In this document: positions 62,221 through 64,000 of the stretch, piece by piece
Numbering within the stretch: position 1 is the stretch's first letter
Layout: every line of letters starts with the position of its first letter
From: Pedobacter sp. Leaf41
Lineage (GTDB): Bacteria; Bacteroidota; Bacteroidia; Sphingobacteriales; Sphingobacteriaceae
NCBI RefSeq assembly: GCF_001422545.1
Contig: NZ_LMLE01000001.1
Coordinates: 1,362,127-1,426,126, forward strand
DNA length: 64,000 nucleotides
Direction of reading: 5' to 3'
Position numbers and translations under genes: made by a program
Notes under the pieces: model-generated
Database searches by the model: none
What the model was told of the DNA's origin: nothing
Seen by the model: the letters and a program-made list of their open reading frames with translations, nothing else

Positions 62221-62889
62221 TTAACCTGCCACAGTAAAGCCTTTGAAAATGATTCGTTTATTGTCGATAACTTCAAACATATAAATGTTGTTATGTTCTC
62301 CCTCACTTACATTCTCTCCGTTTTCATCAACACCGGTGTTGCCAAAACTCATATTTAAATACAGGGCGTTTTGTTCTTCTACGTAAAAATCAGCTAACAT
62401 TTGATAGGTATAATCTCCTTTGGTAAATACTGGTGATTCCGAATGCTGCTCGTTCAAAAGCTTGACGGTTTTTATTTTTGTTATGGTCTTCACAAAGTCG
62501 GGATCAAAAATCAGGTTAAGGTAACGGTCTAAATCCTCTTCATAAAAGGAATCGGCTTTGCTTCCATATTTTAACTTTCGCTTTTTCCACTCCGCATCGC
62601 TCAATTGAATTAAATACCACAAACTAGAATTCTCTGTAGCGACTACAGGAAATTTAAAATAGGTTTTAAGCTTGGACTTATCCTTTATTAAAACAGCAGA
62701 CCTAAAATTTTTAAAATCATCAACCCAGGTTTTTACCGGGATGTATTTTGAAGTAATAGCTACCTTTATTTGAGTGGTATCGGCAACTTTTTCCTGCACC
62801 ACATTTTGGGTATCCGCATCTTTCTTTTTGTCGCCACCATTACATGCAAATAATAGCGACGCTGCAAAAAGCATCAATATTTTCTTCAT
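62221..62889 (-). CDS. Lipoprotein of unknown function, related to 49063-49710
   Basis: The 222-residue protein has a lipoprotein signal (ASLLFACNGG). The mature part begins with a helical stretch (VDDFKNFRSAVLIKDKSKLKTYF) ending in KFPV, followed by SLWYLIQLSDAEWKKR, a Glu/Asp-rich segment, and YMFEVIDNKRIIFKGFTVAG. The plan parallels the protein at 49063-49710. Its ATG overlaps the stop of the upstream lipoprotein gene (ATGA at 62886-62889). Confidence 0.78.
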   Translation of the reverse strand: MKKILMLFAASLLFACNGGDKKKDADTQNVVQEKVADTTQIKVAITSKYIPVKTWVDDFKNFRSAVLIKDKSKLKTYFKFPVVATENSSLWYLIQLSDAEWKKRKLKYGSKADSFYEEDLDRYLNLIFDPDFVKTITKIKTVKLLNEQHSESPVFTKGDYTYQMLADFYVEEQNALYLNMSFGNTGVDENGENVSEGEHNNIYMFEVIDNKRIIFKGFTVAG

Positions 62890-63596
62890 TTTCGATTTTT
62901 ATCTAAAATTTCTTTAATCTTACGATCCAAAACCTCCTCATCTCCGTCGAAATCATCCTCAAAACTTGCACCAATTTGGTAAACTTTGTTGGCTTTGGAA
63001 ATTTTATAAACACTATAGTTGTTTGTTCCAGAATAACCATAACCTAGAATTACATTATATTTCTTGTTAAATTCTGGATTAACAATATTCTCAAAATCTA
63101 GTACGCGATTAACCTTATAATTTTTGCTATCTACCAGATATAAAAAGTAATATGAGTTTGAACCTCTCGCACCCGTTTCTGAAAAGATAACAATATCATT
63201 TACATCATCTCCATTGAAATCCTTGTATTCTATAAAATCTTTTTGGGTTTTGATAAATACATTTTCACAATAGATTATTCTATCTGTTTGCCCCCTATCT
63301 ATACCAAAATAAATTCGGGCTGTTTTTCCTTTTTCCAGGTATTCTTCCCCACAATTTTGAACTGCAAAAACATAACTAGTGTCTGCAAACGGATGATAAT
63401 ATTCCCAAATACAATTTGGATCGCATTGATAAAAGACCTTACTATCACTCCTATTTCCCACGACGGGATTTTCGATTTTGATTTGCTTTTTCTGTTGCTT
63501 TTGAAACGTCTTCACTTCTTTACCTGAGTGTTTATTATTCACTGGTTTACAAGCAGCTATGCTAAACAAAAATATAAGAATAATTAAATTTCTCAT
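62886..63596 (-). CDS. Lipoprotein with XAC2610-like domain
   Basis: The 236-residue protein has a lipoprotein signal (FSIAACKPVN). After a Lys-rich linker, CDPNCIWEYYHPF may carry a disulfide. The core IEYKDFNGDDVNDIVIFSE, then SNSYYFLYLVD, and FENIVNPEFNKKYNVILGYGYSG follow the XAC2610-type layout (DxNxDxxxD loop, then a strand with FLYLVD, then NPEF). The 53187-54128 protein shows a similar segment. Family assignment is from pattern memory. Confidence 0.72.
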   Translation of the reverse strand: MRNLIILIFLFSIAACKPVNNKHSGKEVKTFQKQQKKQIKIENPVVGNRSDSKVFYQCDPNCIWEYYHPFADTSYVFAVQNCGEEYLEKGKTARIYFGIDRGQTDRIIYCENVFIKTQKDFIEYKDFNGDDVNDIVIFSETGARGSNSYYFLYLVDSKNYKVNRVLDFENIVNPEFNKKYNVILGYGYSGTNNYSVYKISKANKVYQIGASFEDDFDGDEEVLDRKIKEILDKNRK

Positions 63597-63607
63597 TGCT
63601 TTTAAGG

Positions 63608-64000
63608 CTAGTCTATAAAACCATTTTTACGCTGATACTGCCAAAGCTCCTTATTATTTTCTAGGTAGCGAGAAGGCGAATCGATATAGTTCGCATCTTT
63701 GTCATAACCATTTTTAAGCAGCGTTTTCACACTATCTGATAATTTGCTGAAAGCTTCTTCGAAATACGCTTGTTTCGATATTTTTCCATCGAAGTAAAAA
63801 TCAGCAGCCTTTGGAATTTTTGGTTTTAAATTTACACGCAAAATTTCCTGCTCCAAATTTACTCCCCTTAACCATATCATTACATTGCCTTTATTTGCAA
63901 CTCCAACCATAAACGACAACCCTTTCCGCCGACCAGCATAATCAGATAATACTAAAAACTGGTTATTATGACGAGCTGAATCGAATATTTTTTCTATGCT
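63608..64000 (-). CDS. DUF2931-like protein, N-terminus beyond the window
   Basis: The frame is open from the right edge (131 codons seen) to the stop at 63608. The segment LSFMVGVANKGNVMIWLRGVNLEQEI followed by KIPKAADFYFDGKISKQAYFEEAF corresponds to the C-terminal part of DUF2931 proteins, which have the recurring VG-A--G-V-VWLRG pattern. These are usually lipoproteins found in repeated arrays in Bacteroidota, and some are suspected immunity proteins. It ends 11 bp before the XAC2610-like lipoprotein gene, so the unit continues outside the window. The start cannot be seen. Confidence 0.7.
   Translation of the reverse strand, partial: SIEKIFDSARHNNQFLVLSDYAGRRKGLSFMVGVANKGNVMIWLRGVNLEQEILRVNLKPKIPKAADFYFDGKISKQAYFEEAFSKLSDSVKTLLKNGYDKDANYIDSPSRYLENNKELWQYQRKNGFID

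Noticed and set aside
1-64000. CRISPR array, tRNA, rRNA, complete insertion sequence or phage genes
   Set aside because: No regular direct-repeat/spacer pattern, tRNA-like cloverleaf, rRNA sequence, transposase or integrase was noticed on either strand.

Overview
The window looks like a chromosomal segment of a soil or plant-associated Bacteroidota of the Sphingobacteriaceae type (Pedobacter-like). The evidence is a SusC/SusD pair with FAS1-domain lipoproteins, many secreted CAZymes, AT-rich intergenic DNA with TAnnTTTG-like promoter elements, few Shine-Dalgarno sites, and dispersed palindromic repeats of the kind seen in these genomes. The genus is an inference; no rRNA or tRNA gene was seen.

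Positions 1-40,300 form a large polysaccharide utilisation locus for rhamnogalacturonan I (RG-I) and its arabinan/galactan side chains. Left to right: (i) a minus-strand uptake operon, FAS1-SusC-SusD-FAS1-FAS1 (9500 to before 1); (ii) a minus-strand operon GH2-GH105-GH31-rhaM-GH106 (19813-9855); (iii) a minus-strand operon of a small secreted protein, a large MG2-type protein, a PL11 RG lyase and two CE12 RG acetylesterases (26476-20076); (iv) a plus-strand arabinan operon GH51-GH51-GH43-GH43 (26825-32295); (v) a minus-strand pair, CE12-type esterase and GH146 beta-L-arabinofuranosidase (36453-32776); (vi) a GH2 beta-galactosidase divergent from an AraC-type regulator (36738-40289). A convergent minus-strand operon GH35-sugar porter-DUF5107/TPR (47565-40381) follows. 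The chemistry fits together: CE12 deacetylates the backbone, PL11 cuts it, GH105 removes the unsaturated uronic acid, GH106 releases rhamnose, RhaM interconverts rhamnose anomers, and GH51/GH43/GH146 and GH2/GH35 strip arabinose and galactose.

The most notable non-coding signal is a 20-bp tandem repeat (two copies of a YATCCTGT-type 10-mer, one helical turn apart). It occurs four times, always in the same orientation upstream of operons i, ii, iii and v. It looks like a shared operator that defines the regulon; the AraC protein at 39393-40289 is the obvious candidate ligand.

Positions 47,800-64,000 are different: one Zn-dependent alcohol dehydrogenase, then a long minus-strand run of small lipoproteins, secreted proteins and membrane proteins, many tightly coupled. 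Several resemble DUF6688, DUF6694, DUF6882, DUF2931, YwqK/MORN-type and XAC2610-type families. The run contains related pairs, a gene with two in-frame stops, a C-terminal gene fragment and palindromic repeats. This resembles an orphan immunity or variable-lipoprotein array, but no toxin gene is visible in the window.
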